A stretch of 64,000 bases of DNA from Nereocystis luetkeana (Eukaryota; Sar; Phaeophyceae; Laminariales; Laminariaceae), in the NCBI GenBank assembly GCA_031213475.1, contig JARUPZ010000009.1:6853601-6917600 (forward strand). The letters run 5' to 3'. The position numbers were made by a program, and so were the translations under genes. The notes under the pieces were generated by a model. That model saw only the letters and a program-made list of their open reading frames with translations. It had not been told where the DNA came from and did no database searches. The stretch's first letter is position 1. Each line of letters begins with the position of its first letter. This document shows, piece by piece, positions 32,111 through 44,099 of the stretch.

Positions 32111-32215
32111 TTACGGGGGACCATAGTTAATAGGACCAAATATTGTTAGTAGAAATGTTTAAATATATAGGTCTTTATGTGTATCACAGGTCCTATTAAC
32201 TATGGTCCCCCGTAA
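32111..32215. mobile_element. TA-flanked hairpin MITE, copy 2 (best)
   Basis: 105 bp, almost perfectly palindromic: TTACGGGGGACCATAGTTAA at the left, its exact inverse TTAACTATGGTCCCCCGTAA at the right, flanked by TA. Only the central 30-40 bp are unpaired. No coding capacity. Confidence 0.88.
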
Positions 32216-34484
32216 TAGTTCCCTTGTTGATCTAAGTCGAAATGTATTATCGTGATCAACACGTGCATAATATATAAATATATATATTATATGTTATATA
32301 TATATGCACTTGGCGCCCGTTTGACACCCTGATATCACTGGGACTGACGAGGCTCCTGAGCTTAAGAGCTACCGTAGAGTTCATAAATATCCTTTTTTCT
32401 TCGGCAATGTTGCTGTATTCGATGTGTAAACCTCGGGTATGAGATGGTCATCGGGTAAAGCGTACATACCTTTCATACAAATCATCTGTTTCGGGTGATA
32501 CTCAGAGATCCTCCAACGAGAAAGGGGCCCTCAGAAAAATGCAGGTGCACCTCAACGGTAGCATTCATGCTAGTGGAGCGGTGCGTGGTATATAGGGGTG
32601 GTGGCTTAATTCCCGAGTTCCTCACGTACGTACGTGTGGAGCTCAACATCTCACTCACGAAACAGTGCACACTCCGACGATTTTGATTCCGTGGAATCCG
32701 CCGACCAATCTTTCTTCGCGCTACTGCTGTACAGTAGACCTCAGAACTAATCCGCTGCTGAACTTAGCACACTATCTTACGAGTTGGTAGTCTCGCGCGC
32801 GCCGACGAGCTCGAACCAGATGCAGAAAGTATTGAGTCAAGGTGTGCTACCTCTGCGGTACCGTGCGACGAATCTTTCCCATATCTCGTTCTCTCGTCCT
32901 GCATCGTAGCTCACAAACGGGAAGAAGAATGCCCCCCAAAAAAGGCAACCAATTCAAGCGTGCTACGAACAGGTTTGCTGGGAAGGTCTTCTCTGTCTGC
33001 CTTCCAGCCTGCGATCGTTCTGCTCTTCTTCCTGTCGCCCTTTCCACAGCTCCTCCATACGGCCTACACTCCTATCTGCCATTAATTTCGTCTTTTTATA
33101 TTGCTTTCTCTCTGAAGATGACCGTATCTATGCCGGGGGAGGGGGGGAGGGGGATTCATCGGGGGTGGAGGGTAGATGGACAGCTACCCTTCATATCCCA
33201 ACCCACTCCTATCGGTCTACAGACTAGTATCGCTCACTTCAATTACGCTACTCTGGCTTGTGAGGTGTTATTCAACTTCCTTGACAGCCAAGACCGCTAG
33301 CAACGCCTTCCTTGAAACGCCCAATCCATTATTCTCCGCGCAAGAAGGGTTTTGTGTTCCCACCTTACGGTTTCGTTGCCCTGCGGTATACATGTGCACA
33401 CCCGAGATGGAGTCCCTCGCCTGCCTGCCTGCGTTGCTGTTTTCTTTGGTCTACTTTGCCTGCCTGACTTTGGCATGAGCGGCCGCATCTAAGTTGTTTT
33501 TTCTCTCGTATCAGTCATATGCGGACCTTATTGACCGAACTGAACCTTACCTGAACACGTCACTAGGGACTTGATTAACTATGATAAAATGTAGGCATAC
33601 ATCACGCCGAAAAAGCAAACGCATACCCACATACAGGGTCAGCCAGACCAAGCAGCCCAGGGCGGCTGCCGGGGTACGAGTGATCCGAACTGCTCTCTAA
33701 AGAGTACAGCACCTGGGCGCAGCATGGTTGGTACAACACCAAACCCGTGCAGCCCGGTGGCATGCAACCTGTATCTCGCTAACCGCTCGAACCGTTTGCA
33801 CAACTCGTCCGAGTTTTGTTCGGTATGCTACAGCACAAGTAACGCCAAGACACACGGGTAGCAACCAACGCACTGCATGCTACTTTAATATCACTCGGAG
33901 CGGGAATGCCAGGAGCGTACACAGACTTTACTTGTAGACCAAAGGGATTGAATAGTACGCCGGGAGTAGTAACTGATTGGCTGATTTGGCCATACGGTAG
34001 CTACATCAGTACAGTCAATACAATGCCTTTCACAAGCGGAAAAACGAGCACACACGAGCAATTAAATCTGTCCCGGGGTAGGATAAACTCCTTTTGCTTA
34101 TACTGCAAAACAACAATCCTACAACGACTGATTCATAAAGAGCGCTTGCCCCAGACAAGAAGACACGGTGCTCAAAGGGTTGGCCGTTGTGCCTTGCAGT
34201 GCTCGTCGGAGCCAACAAAAGCTGAACCACACAATTTTCAGGGGGATAAATAGACCGCATCAACTTGGCGTGCGAATAATCAACGTGGCACCTGAACAAA
34301 AGGCCTCTCGCGTATATGTACCTGGTACCTGCGTAGGTCGTGCGCTTGCTCGTCGGGGTCAAGCGTGCACTCTAAAAACAAATCCATGCTTTGATGATGC
34401 AGTACCTGTGTGCAGAGCAAGCGCCTCAAATAAGGAGCCGCAGAAAAATGCGAGTGTGTCCCTTCTACATGCCATGCCCTCCCG
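32216..34484. other. gene-free stretch
   Basis: AT-repeat at 32268-32302 and ORFs up to 152 codons without domains. A pyrimidine-rich zone at 32985-33120 and an unrelated G-tract at 33136-33155. Confidence 0.45.
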
Positions 34485-34580
34485 CCCCCCCCCGACCCCG
34501 TATGGTCATACGACTACAGCTATGCATGGTATCGAGTGCATCACTCCTATTCAGCACCCCGACCCCCCCCTCCCGCCCCC
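34485..34580 (+). repeat. C-tract-terminated short repeat
   Basis: GTATGGTCATACGACTACAG, CTATGCATGGTATCGAGTGC and ATCACTCCTATTCAGCACC lead into C-rich DNA, matching the modules at 8600, 16090 and 16240. Confidence 0.7.
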
Positions 34581-34716
34581 CCCTGATTTCCGCCCCACAG
34601 TACCGGCCTTCCAATATATAATCGTCAGGATATCTTTTGGGCCAGGCTAGAGTAAATATGTTCTGAAATGGTTTGTTCCGCACTAAATTCGATCCAACTT
34701 GGGGTCTCTCAAGTTT

Positions 34717-35853
34717 TTAGTTCTTCACCGGCATTTCCCAGTCCGAGTTCTTCCATGTCGGACTCGTTTTCGCAAGCCAGGGGCAGGTGATGCAGCGTAG
34801 AGCTGCTTTCAGATCGTATTCTCTGACACACGACGGATTGCGGTTAGGGATGGGTGCATCCGATTGAATTCGGCCTTCCCTGACGCGATCGCGGTATCTT
34901 AATACAAAACGGCAAATCAAGCCCAGTGCCATTATAAAGACCCACCATATGGCTGCAAACACGGCTCCATCTTGGCCGCCCCACACGACAACACCGGCTG
35001 ACCAAGCCGCCATCCAAAAGAACCCAGCCGGGAGAACCACTATCCAATTCGGATCCTCGATGAGTATGGAGGACAAGTTAACACCCACCAGCACCGCCCC
35101 CAGGGAGCCGAAGAAGCCGCCCACCCCCATGGAAACGCCTATGTTGCACCAACCCTTATTGGCGTGAGAGCACTTCTCCAGAGTCCGCTCCTTGCACTCC
35201 CAGTACGAGCAAACACCGTCGCCGTCCCACTGCTCGACGCACTGGCAGGCCGCAACCTCCACCTCTCCCGATCCCTCGATCACCCCCGTCCATGCCGTAC
35301 AGAACTCGGAGGGGATTGAACTTGACGCGGTGACACACTGGTACTCCCCAAATTCTTGGGTCCCGTCGGAGTCGGTCTCTACGCACGTCCAGGACGAGCA
35401 GAAGTTCCCCGAATCGTCGTCCTCCGTCTCGCAGGTGCATCGCGTGCTCTCCACGCCTACCTGGCTGCAGGTCCACGACTCACAATACTCGAAGTTGGTC
35501 GCGACGGCTTGGCAGGAGCACTTCCCGATCTCGTACGTTTCCGAGTCGCCCTCGTTCGATGTCCAGGCCATGCACACCGTCGCGTTTGATTCCCCGCCGT
35601 CCGTAATAGTGGTAGTAGCATTGCCGTCGGTAGTAGCACTGGCGATGTCCGAGTCGAATTCCGTGCACTCGTAGATCTGGAAGGCGTTTTCGTACTTGGG
35701 ATACCCTCCCCTGTACTTGCCGGCCTCCGTGTAGTAGCGGGCACGGGTCTGTATCTCTCCGTCGCTTAGTGGAAAGTCGGGCAGTACGCTCAAGGTTCCT
35801 GTGATCGGCAGGAGGGCAACAACAACGACCAGTCCGGCCCTTTTTGCGCCCAT
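34717..35853 (-). CDS. secreted Cys/Trp-repeat three-pass membrane protein, paralogue A
   Basis: Intronless 378-codon frame. Residues 1-22 are a signal peptide (MGAKRAGLVVVVALLPITG). The ectodomain holds two N-glycosylation sequons (NAT at about 78 and 90) and 18 cysteines, of which 17 lie in five imperfect repeats: VCMAWT...KCSC (94-114), YCESWTC...RCTC (123-141), FCSSWTC...YQC (151-173), FCTAWT...CQC (184-205), VCSYWEC...KC (214-228), then WC at 236. Three hydrophobic segments follow (about 239-265, 270-292, 296-319), including AGVVVWGGQDGA, then an Arg-rich tail. All 18 ectodomain cysteines are kept in paralogue B (47216-48316), the strongest sign that this is a real gene. I do not recognise the family. 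A surface receptor, channel accessory or wall-anchoring role is open. The large plus-strand frame at 35192-35674 is its antisense shadow. Confidence 0.85.
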   Translation of the reverse strand: MGAKRAGLVVVVALLPITGTLSVLPDFPLSDGEIQTRARYYTEAGKYRGGYPKYENAFQIYECTEFDSDIASATTDGNATTTITDGGESNATVCMAWTSNEGDSETYEIGKCSCQAVATNFEYCESWTCSQVGVESTRCTCETEDDDSGNFCSSWTCVETDSDGTQEFGEYQCVTASSSIPSEFCTAWTGVIEGSGEVEVAACQCVEQWDGDGVCSYWECKERTLEKCSHANKGWCNIGVSMGVGGFFGSLGAVLVGVNLSSILIEDPNWIVVLPAGFFWMAAWSAGVVVWGGQDGAVFAAIWWVFIMALGLICRFVLRYRDRVREGRIQSDAPIPNRNPSCVREYDLKAALRCITCPWLAKTSPTWKNSDWEMPVKN

Positions 35854-36724
35854 GAAGAACGATCGAGACTCTGAGTCTGAGTCCGCCTAGTTTAGGGAGC
35901 AGCGAGGTAGAAACGACCCGGCAGCGAAGGGAAGCGGAAGAGGTATCATCAACAGCAGGCGGGTTGTAGACATGCCGGTTGTTTGGGCCTACCATCATTG
36001 ACAAGATATGTGGGAAAAGCGCGCACGTCACGAGACAGTTTGGCCGACTAAAATTGCGTGACGCGCATTATATATGAACCCCTGTTCTGACAGGCTTTGG
36101 AGAATCGAGACAACTTGACAATTGTACGAGAACCCTCTGTAGACATCGATCAAAACAAACAACGACTCCATCGTGCTATATGAGCGGAACTCGCTTCTTA
36201 GGGCCCTCGACCTACCCTATAGCGTCATAGTGTTCACACCTCGGTCGGTGACATTTGGCGTGGGCCGGCCAGGCGTCTGCCGAAAACATGTTTGACCGCT
36301 AATTTATAAAAAACCGACAACAAAACGCAATCCATAATATATATAGATATAATATACGAGTATATATATGCTATACACGTGTTATATTCTATATTACATA
36401 TGTGTGTCGGTTTCGCTAACTGACAGTAGGAGTAGCCCCGATTTGTTTCTGAAGCCCCTCACTAGATGAGCTTTCTCTCTCTCACACACACAAAAACGGG
36501 CGACGATAACTAAGCGAGCAGTAGGTATGCAACGAGCACCACGTGAGGGAAAACAGTCAAGCCATTCTAACGACATTGGGCAGGCTCCTGCCCGAAGAGG
36601 GGCTCCGTCAGTCGTAATTTAGTTTTTAGAGTAGCACGTGCTACCTCGATCGCAGCACGGGTCTTACGGTATGGCATATACGTGAAGCGGTCGGGTAGCC
36701 GACCGCGCTGTTTCGTTCTTCCTA
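35854..36724. promoter_or_regulatory. upstream region of paralogue A
   Basis: A TATA-like TTATATATGAACC (about 36068-36080) lies some 215 bp before the minus-strand ATG; whether it is a core promoter is unknown. Further out are an AT-rich palindromic stretch (36330-36400) and a GTGCTACCTCGATCGCAGCA motif (36646) shared with 49317 and 49990. Confidence 0.25.
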
Positions 36725-36843
36725 TTACGGGGGGCCATAGTTAATAGGACCAAATATTGCTAGTTTAAAATCGTAAATATATACCTGGTAGGTTTTTATG
36801 TATACCATAGGCCCTACCAGGTATTAACTATAGCCCCCCGTAA
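36725..36843. mobile_element. TA-flanked hairpin MITE, copy 3
   Basis: 119 bp flanked by TA on each side. Left TTACGGGGGGCCATAGTTAA, right TTAACTATAGCCCCCCGTAA. The centre carries extra TACCTGGTA/TACCAGGTA, itself an inverted pair. Confidence 0.85.
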
Positions 36844-37620
36844 TAGACTAGCCGCCTCTCTGAAGCAAAACACGATCACGTGTGCGTACGTACCACTTTG
36901 CGTACGGTCGACAAAGCCGATATCGACTGAGCAATTACTGCACCGGTGTCCTGCTTGTGTGCTGCGAATAATTTTCTCGTAAAAATATCCTTGGCTACAC
37001 GGGATTGCTCATCGTGCTTGCAAGAACAAGAGGCCAACATAGTTATGTTAAAGTCAGTTTTGGTAGAGGGGTATTCAAGTGAGGACCATCATTCCACTCC
37101 CTGACCGGCAACATTGTGTCTGTTTCATCTTCCTACTAGAGTACAAACGAGGATTGCAATCCTGTTCAGAGTATCGATTAGGTGCTTCACCTGACGCAGC
37201 ATGTTTACCAAAGCATTGTCGACAATTGTACTGCAAGACGCGGGCGACGACAGAGGTATTACCGCAGCAGGTTTTTCCCCAAAAGGCAATATTCGTAGCT
37301 GACGGGACTACTCTCCTGAACCCTTATATATAGCACCGCACTACAAAATGTGGGGACAAATCAGTCAGATTATCAGTAGTTAAGGGCACTGATAAACCAC
37401 TCAAACCGTTAGTCTCATGTATTTGTTTTTACAATATGTTTCGGGATAATACGTGCGATATAGGCCCGAGCGTATCAAGCGTGCGCAATGTGTTCTCTCA
37501 AGTTTTGTTTTGAGGAGATGCACAGGTAGAGCCAACCCAAGTTAAGACGAGCCAGAGAAAACGTAGACGCTATAAATACCCATACCGCAGCACGCGTTGT
37601 ACGGTGGCTTACGCCGCGGT
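36844..37620. other. no supported gene
   Basis: AT-richer DNA; the longest frame is 84 codons without features. Confidence 0.45.
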
Positions 37621-37624
37621 TTAA

Positions 37625-37713
37625 CCCTTTTAAGACTGCAGTCCCGTAGTGGGGACAAACTCCTAGGCATTTGAGTGGTTTGGTCCAAAAACGGAACTGC
37701 AGTCCAGAAGGGG
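37625..37713. mobile_element. piggyBac-like TTAA hairpin MITE, copy 4
   Basis: 89 bp between TTAA (37621-37624) and TTAA (37714-37717). Termini are CCCTTTTAAGACTGCAGTCC and CTGCAGTCCAGAAGGGG; inner arms are diverged. Confidence 0.82.
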
Positions 37714-38640
37714 TTAAGGCCAACACGTCGGGGGCTGCGAAACAATGCCTCTGGTTGAAGATGGTACCCATTTTGTTTGAATCTCCAAGTGCTTGACATG
37801 AGGAGCTTAATTTTTTCGCACAATATATAGGCGTCTCTTCCAGAAGGGGAACACGTGCAAACCAATAACCACCAGATTGCTGCAGTGGTACTAACAGACA
37901 AATCTGAAAAATGGGAACGAAACAAAAAATGAGAACGGACGGTTTTTTTTAGAAAGCAAACCAATTGTGTACAACTAACTCCAAGAAAAAAAGTTGACAG
38001 TCCTGTGGGGCTGTACAGCAGCCTTCGAATGAGCTGTCGCTAAGGCTGGAAGTCCTCGGCATCGCCGCGGTAGCCAGCATCTAGAGAAATCACAATAGAG
38101 CCAGCGTATATCGCTTTTTGCGCCCACCCGAAGGCACGAGATGGAGCATGACCGTTCTGACGAGCTCCTCTCACAGGGCTGGCCAAGGGGTTTCGCAGGA
38201 TCATTTTGGTTATCTGATACACCACATGGTTCTGGAGATACGGCTTGGTTCTCATTTTAGGCTTCGTTCCCATTTTTCCGACTGTAAGGATGCAACACGA
38301 ACAAAGCCAGGGGTATCTGGGAACGGAAGGCACGAAGAGGCGAGAGGGACACCGGTGTTAGCCAACAGGAACAAGTTGAGAGAGGGGACGGTTTCCCGGG
38401 TTTAGTGTTTTCCCATGCCTTGCCTTGGCCCTTGAAAGTGTAGTGTACCTGGTACTGTTTTGCATAAAAACTGTCGTCTCGCATTTTCGCGCGCGGTCTG
38501 CCTGCACGGCAACATCACTGCTTGCGGATATCTCGTCGAAGTCGATAACCCGTAGTTGTACCAGGCATATATATGTCGATGCTGTAGGCGAAGGAATGAG
38601 TGTGCCTTTTATGGACAAAAATAATGTACCAGTACAGTGA
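37714..38640. other. no supported gene
   Basis: Contains GGTTCTCATTTTAGGC and GAGAACGGACGG-like blocks but no domain or splice chain. ORFs reach at most 140 codons. Confidence 0.4.
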
Positions 38641-38744
38641 GCCATAGTTAATAGGACGTATGGTATACATAAAAGCCTACCAGGTATATATTTACCCATT
38701 TTTACAAACAATTATTTTTTCCTATTAACTAGGGTCCCCCGTAA
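38641..38744. mobile_element. TA-flanked hairpin MITE, copy 4
   Basis: Left GCCATAGTTAATAGGACG (terminal G-run lost), right CCTATTAACTAGGGTCCCCC followed by GTAA and TA. Interior has TACCAGGTATAT. Confidence 0.75.
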
Positions 38745-39245
38745 TACTAAGAGTTGCTTCGCCCTCGCTAGAGAAATGTGTGGGCCACAATGATGCCCCC
38801 TGGCGGTTACAGTTATGTTGTTTGTTGCATAACACAAAACACGGTCGAAAGCCAGTGCTGTGGCTAGAGGCGCAATCGACCGCTCCACGATATATGTTTC
38901 ACACCAGACGGTACTTGCGCCATCCCCATCGTCAATTCGGCGAGAAACAACGGGAGCCGTGCGTAGACTTAAGGAATTGTCCTGAACCTACGGCGTTGTC
39001 TAGGCGGGGAGGAAAAACATGTATTTTGCTACCTTTGGTGCTTTCAGTGCATGTACGGCCCTCTCTCAAACGCACCACATTTACCCAGGGTCCATGCCTG
39101 AGTGCCGCGTTCAGCACTACTATGGGCAAGCATGCCCCGTCGTCTGGTTTTTGCGATGGAGTAGACAAACAACACCGGAAAAAATATCGGCAGTGCCAAA
39201 GAGTAGCATCTTAACGGGTGCAAACCAAAACACCGTAATTCACCC

Positions 39246-39300
39246 TTAAAGTTTGTAGTACTACTGCAGTCCTGTTTTGGGGACAAACCGGTCATTAGGC
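39246..39300. mobile_element. TTAA hairpin MITE, copy 5 (left half)
   Basis: CACCCTTAAAGTTTGTAGTA then CTACTGCAGTCCTGTTTTGG and GGACAAACC: a recognisable left arm without its partner. Confidence 0.55.
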
Positions 39301-39525
39301 GGACTGTTTCCGTGGTCTTTCGATTTTGGAGTAATAGAGCAGAGCAAATCAGTCGGGAGGGGGGGTCCGATGTGGATCACATCCTGACCGTACTCGTACA
39401 GCACAGTACGTAGTAAAATTTCATGCGACCACCCCCTCCCATCCAGACTGGGTAAATTTGTTCAGCCGGCTGATGGTGGGCTTATCCCACACCAATCGCC
39501 TGCTCGTAGCCGGCAATATCCTGCA

Positions 39526-39615
39526 TTAACTATTTCAGAACTACAGTCCCACTTTAGGCTTAACCCAATCATATTTCTAGTAGTTTGCCCCCAAAACGGT
39601 ACTGCCTAAAACGAT
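39526..39615. mobile_element. TTAA hairpin MITE, copy 6 (degraded)
   Basis: TTAACTATTTCAGAACTACA then GTCCCACTTTAGGC at the left; AGTAGTTTGCCCCCAAAACG, GTACTGCC at the right. Diverged but collinear with the intact copies. Confidence 0.6.
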
Positions 39616-40190
39616 TATTGTTATCCGTTAGAAATCTTGAACAGAAAAGCGTAGACGCCGCCAACAACTGGGATGGGGGGGTGCGAGGACCAAGCGAAAC
39701 GTAGGAAATATGCCGACTGTGGCAGACGTTATGCGTGATCCAGTAGGCAAAAGCGTATGGTAACTACGGTGGGTGACGGGCTGCGGTATCTGGGAAAATA
39801 TTGTGTGGGAGACCACCGACATAAAGGATCCGCCCTTGTCGCCCCTGAAGCACGACATAAGCGAATGTTGGTTCCGGAAGAACCGCACGGAGACACGCCC
39901 CCAAGACTGCGTGCCGACAACCAGGTAAACGCGTCCCGGTTGCATCATACCGCAATCAATCGCATACCCCAGTGTCACCATCGGAGGGGTATGGGAAATC
40001 GTACACGACGTTCGCACGGGACAACTAACCATAGAAGGAGTCCTAATCTACTAGATTACTAACTAAGAGACAGCACGTAATAGAAGGCACCCGCAAAAAG
40101 AATACGCGTGGAACGAGCGACGACATTGAGATAAGAGGAGCGTCAACAAATAAAAAGGGTGTGATCTCGTGCCGCAGCCGAGGGAGGCAT
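39616..40190. other. no supported gene
   Basis: Frames on both strands (39628-40032 minus, 39757-40062 plus) overlap fully; neither has a domain or clear splice sites. Confidence 0.4.
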
Positions 40191-40192
40191 CA

Positions 40193-40650
40193 TTGATTCC
40201 AAACTACATACGAATTAACGTACGACGCGATGTTACAACAGGAATGTGGAACATGAAAGAGGGGACGCCGGCACGTGGATCCCGTTTCGGGAAAGCCTCA
40301 TTGTTGTATGGGGAGACAGTGATTGAGTACCACTCCGTGAACGATATCGCGGCTCTACAACAGCACGACAAAGTCGAAATATGCCGCGTAGGAAAAAACA
40401 GACCATCCCGCCCGCCCATCGTTGGTAGCGAGGTGTACCGTCGACAACGGCGTCAGCTTTGCTATTGTTTATTCTACGTACCGGGGTACCTACTCTTTTA
40501 TACGAGGTACCGTGTTGTTTGCCTGACACATCAACGCGGCAGTAGTAACCCTGGGAGAGAGTCCCCTCCCCGGCTGGTGGCAGCAGGGGCCTAAATTATC
40601 CCAAACTAGACACGAATTAACGTACGACGCGATGTTACAACAGGGGATGC
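40193..40650. repeat. ~45-bp direct repeats 406 bp apart
   Basis: CGAATTAACGTACGACGCGA followed by TGTTACAACAGG, preceded by CCAAACTA, occurs at about 40197 and 40603. The interval carries a 141-codon open frame (40169-40594) with no recognised domain. This may be a short terminal-repeat element or a segmental duplication remnant. Confidence 0.55.
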
Positions 40651-40811
40651 TATTGTTTTCCGCCGCCAGTATATTTCAAATTAATGAAATTCGTACTGAA
40701 AATGGAGTAATAAATGATTTATTTTCTGTCTGGGCGCACACGGGATAGATGACCCGCGCGACCTTCGCTGGCGCCGACTGACGCGCCACCCCTATACGAG
40801 AACTTCATCAG

Positions 40812-41085
<274 letters not shown>

Positions 41086-44000
41086 CCCTCCCCCAACTTT
41101 CCAACTTTCCAATTTCCAATTTCGAAAGTTCGAAATTACAGGCAAGGTCTGCAGGAAAAACAGCAAAAAAAAAGCAAATTCGGAATTTAGGGAATTTGGA
41201 TTTTTGGAGAAACATTTTACCAGAACCATGAGCTAAATAACCACGGCGCATAATAGGTGCCGTATTAATATGAAGAGTAGATCGATCGACTACTTCTTTG
41301 TTACGATTTACAAAAAAACTCGAGGAGCTCTGCAACTCTGCAACGTGCAACCAACTCTGGAGGAGGCGCTGCAACATGCGACCACCCTAACGTAAACTAG
41401 AGTGCGCGAAGGGCGATGAAGCGGCCGTACAGCAGTCGTAGCTGTGGCTGTACCTGCTGTGCAAGTCCGCCATGGAGCTGCTGCATTGCAGTAAAAATTC
41501 TTAGCCGCTGCACGTCGCTGGTTTGTATACCAGCAGGTCCCGAGGGTCGTCTTTTGTTCAATCTCGCAACAACAAAAGTAAAAAAAATGTCTACGTCGTG
41601 CGTTCGAGTGTCCCTCCCATGATTGATGGGAACAAGGTGCCGGAGAAGAAGGGCACAGTCATTCGATGGATTCTTTTATTCAGGGGCAGACGTGTCCGTA
41701 GGCGACAGGCGCGTGTGTCAGAGCGAGGAGCAGGCATTCTGTGCGGTGTGTACAGCAACTCATTCAATAAGTGCGCACGTAGAATAATCTATGAGCCCTC
41801 CAGCCCCACAAGCTATTGATAGAAATTTCACTATTAATAGATTCTATTAAATCCCACGAGCAAGAACAATAACCCTTTAGACTGACCCCACTGCATGGGG
41901 GCGGAGGCGCTAACGAGAGTGGGGATGGTAAAGTCACATTCAGCAAAGAGGGCCACACAACCCATCCCACCAGACTTCTTGTAGTGTACAAAAACCTACG
42001 TTAAAGTTTACAGCACACAGTAGTAGTAGTAGTAGTAGTAGAATAGCAACGAGGCTGCAGCCTTTCTGAGAGAAGAGAGAGGCAGTGGATTCTCCTAGCT
42101 GGGCCCAATACGTCAGCAAGTCGGCTCTTGCCTGCATCCCCTCTCGACTGACTGCGCACGTCACCCATCAACAACAGCACAGCAGTAGTAGTCGGTGCGG
42201 TCTTCCTGTCAAAGCTGCGCAGAACACCCACGTTCACATACTACAATGAACGTGGATAGAAGATACCCACCTCACGAAGACACCCCCCGAGTCAACAGGT
42301 CAGATACTCGCCAAAATTCCCGGGAAGCGCATACGAATATAGCTACGTATGCTACGTAAGCGTATTTTGTACCACGCGTTGGACTACGGGATGCAGGAAG
42401 AAGGGAAAACAGTGCAACGATAGGACGGCAACCTACTTGACTACCAGGTACTGCTTTGCTGTTGTTGTTGCAGTCCATGCACCTCTTTGCAGACACAAAA
42501 CACACAGATGGATACTCGTACGCACCTGCTGTTCGCGCCTCAGCCGTGTAGTGGTACGAAGGAGAGAGGTGGAGCTTGCTGTCGTCGCTGTGCTGTTTAG
42601 CGGGCGGCCTGTAGAGTGTACTACTACTGTTGTAGCTCCGACCTGAGGTCTTTTTCGGGTTTGGTCAAGCTGGGGGCACTGCTTGCTGCTCGTGCGTGCG
42701 CACTGCTGTCCCGGTCTATCTTTGTCCGCCATCACCTGCGCGGAGAACTAGATCAAGAACGTTCCAAGCCAGCCACGTTTGTTCGCTCGTTCGTGGCGAT
42801 GGGTGGAAATATCAATCTTGATATATTGATATCTTGGAAGTCTTCCCACAGTTTGTCCGTGCCGGAGGAGAGTCCAGAGACCCGAGGGAAAATTCTCAAC
42901 TTTTTCTCGCGCACTCTCTCGCACGCACACACGGTATCTTCATCTCAGAGCGCACGTACGTAAAATATGCTGTACCGTCGGGTACGCAGCCTGGCAGAGT
43001 GCGGAGCGGCAAGAAGTGAGCAGAGAGACAGGGAACCAGGAAGTGGTCTTAAGATATCATACTACTATCCTGAAGACGGCGAGCGCAGCACATTGAACTA
43101 ACATACAGCCGCAGCAACCACACCCCCTCTCCCCTCCTTCACGCCAGCATCATCAACAAAGAGGTGCGCGATGCGTGTGATGTTTCGTTTTTTTTGAAGA
43201 AAAATCGCGATTTATTTCACCAGAAGAATCTGATCCAGCGAGGGTTGAATCCTATCGAGTACTCGTACTGGCGTCAGTTATCTAGCCAAATATTCGTCCA
43301 TCCGGCACAGAACCGCCTCTACAGCGCTCGCGGAAGCCATCGGCACGGCGGTTCGACTGCCGTGGGCCTGACTCGTAGACAGGAGGTGTTGGTGCTTTGA
43401 GTATGGTGGAATCCATCACAAACTCGTCACGGCACAACGCCCAACGCAACAAAGTCTCAGCTATTATTATTATTATCGCCCTCACCGAGCTCAGTCGGTC
43501 GGCCACCTCCGTGAGGTCACATTCTGAACTCGACCACTTGATTGAGCCCAGAAAGCTTTTGGCCCTTCCGCGCTGACCTTGGGAACGACCCTGGTCACCC
43601 TTGTTGTGCACCCAAATTTCTCGAAAAAAAAACTGAAAAACAATGAAGACACTCCTTGTTGTTTTAACGGACCCTTACCTGGGGTGCTCGTACTGCTGTA
43701 CTGTGTCCATGTGCTGTGGTGCACAAAACATTATGGAATCGTCAAACAAACACAACATATCAGGTAGCCTTTACAGCCAGCCGCTGTTACAACAAATAAA
43801 CAAATGAGATACTACTGCGACACATGGTACGTATGCGTATTGTTCGATGTCTCACAAGGAATTACAGTTTGTTTTTTTCCGCCCGTATTTTACAAGGGAG
43901 GCGGTCGGCCTAGGCCAGCCTCACTTGTGGAGGAAGAACCGAGTTGAAGTACGAATATTATACGTAAACTATTATTAATAGTAGCTATACTAAATCAGTG

Positions 44001-44099
44001 GTTGAAGAGCGAAGTTGGCTACTGATGTACTGATGGCCACCTACCTACCTACTTACCAGGTACTTAAAACCACCTACCAGGTATACCAGTAGCAGTAGC
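41086..44099. other. no supported gene
   Basis: Short frames only. A (TAG)n run lies at 42018-42042. Between 42430 and 43160 several pyrimidine-tract/AG sites and GT sites occur (for example CTGTTGTTGTTGCAG at 42470) but I could not join exons in phase. An intron-rich gene could be missed here. Confidence 0.35.

Noticed and set aside
35192..35674. 160-residue ORF on the plus strand
   Set aside because: Antisense of the well-supported Cys/Trp-repeat gene; it owes its openness to GC-rich codons. The same holds for 47282-47737 opposite paralogue B.
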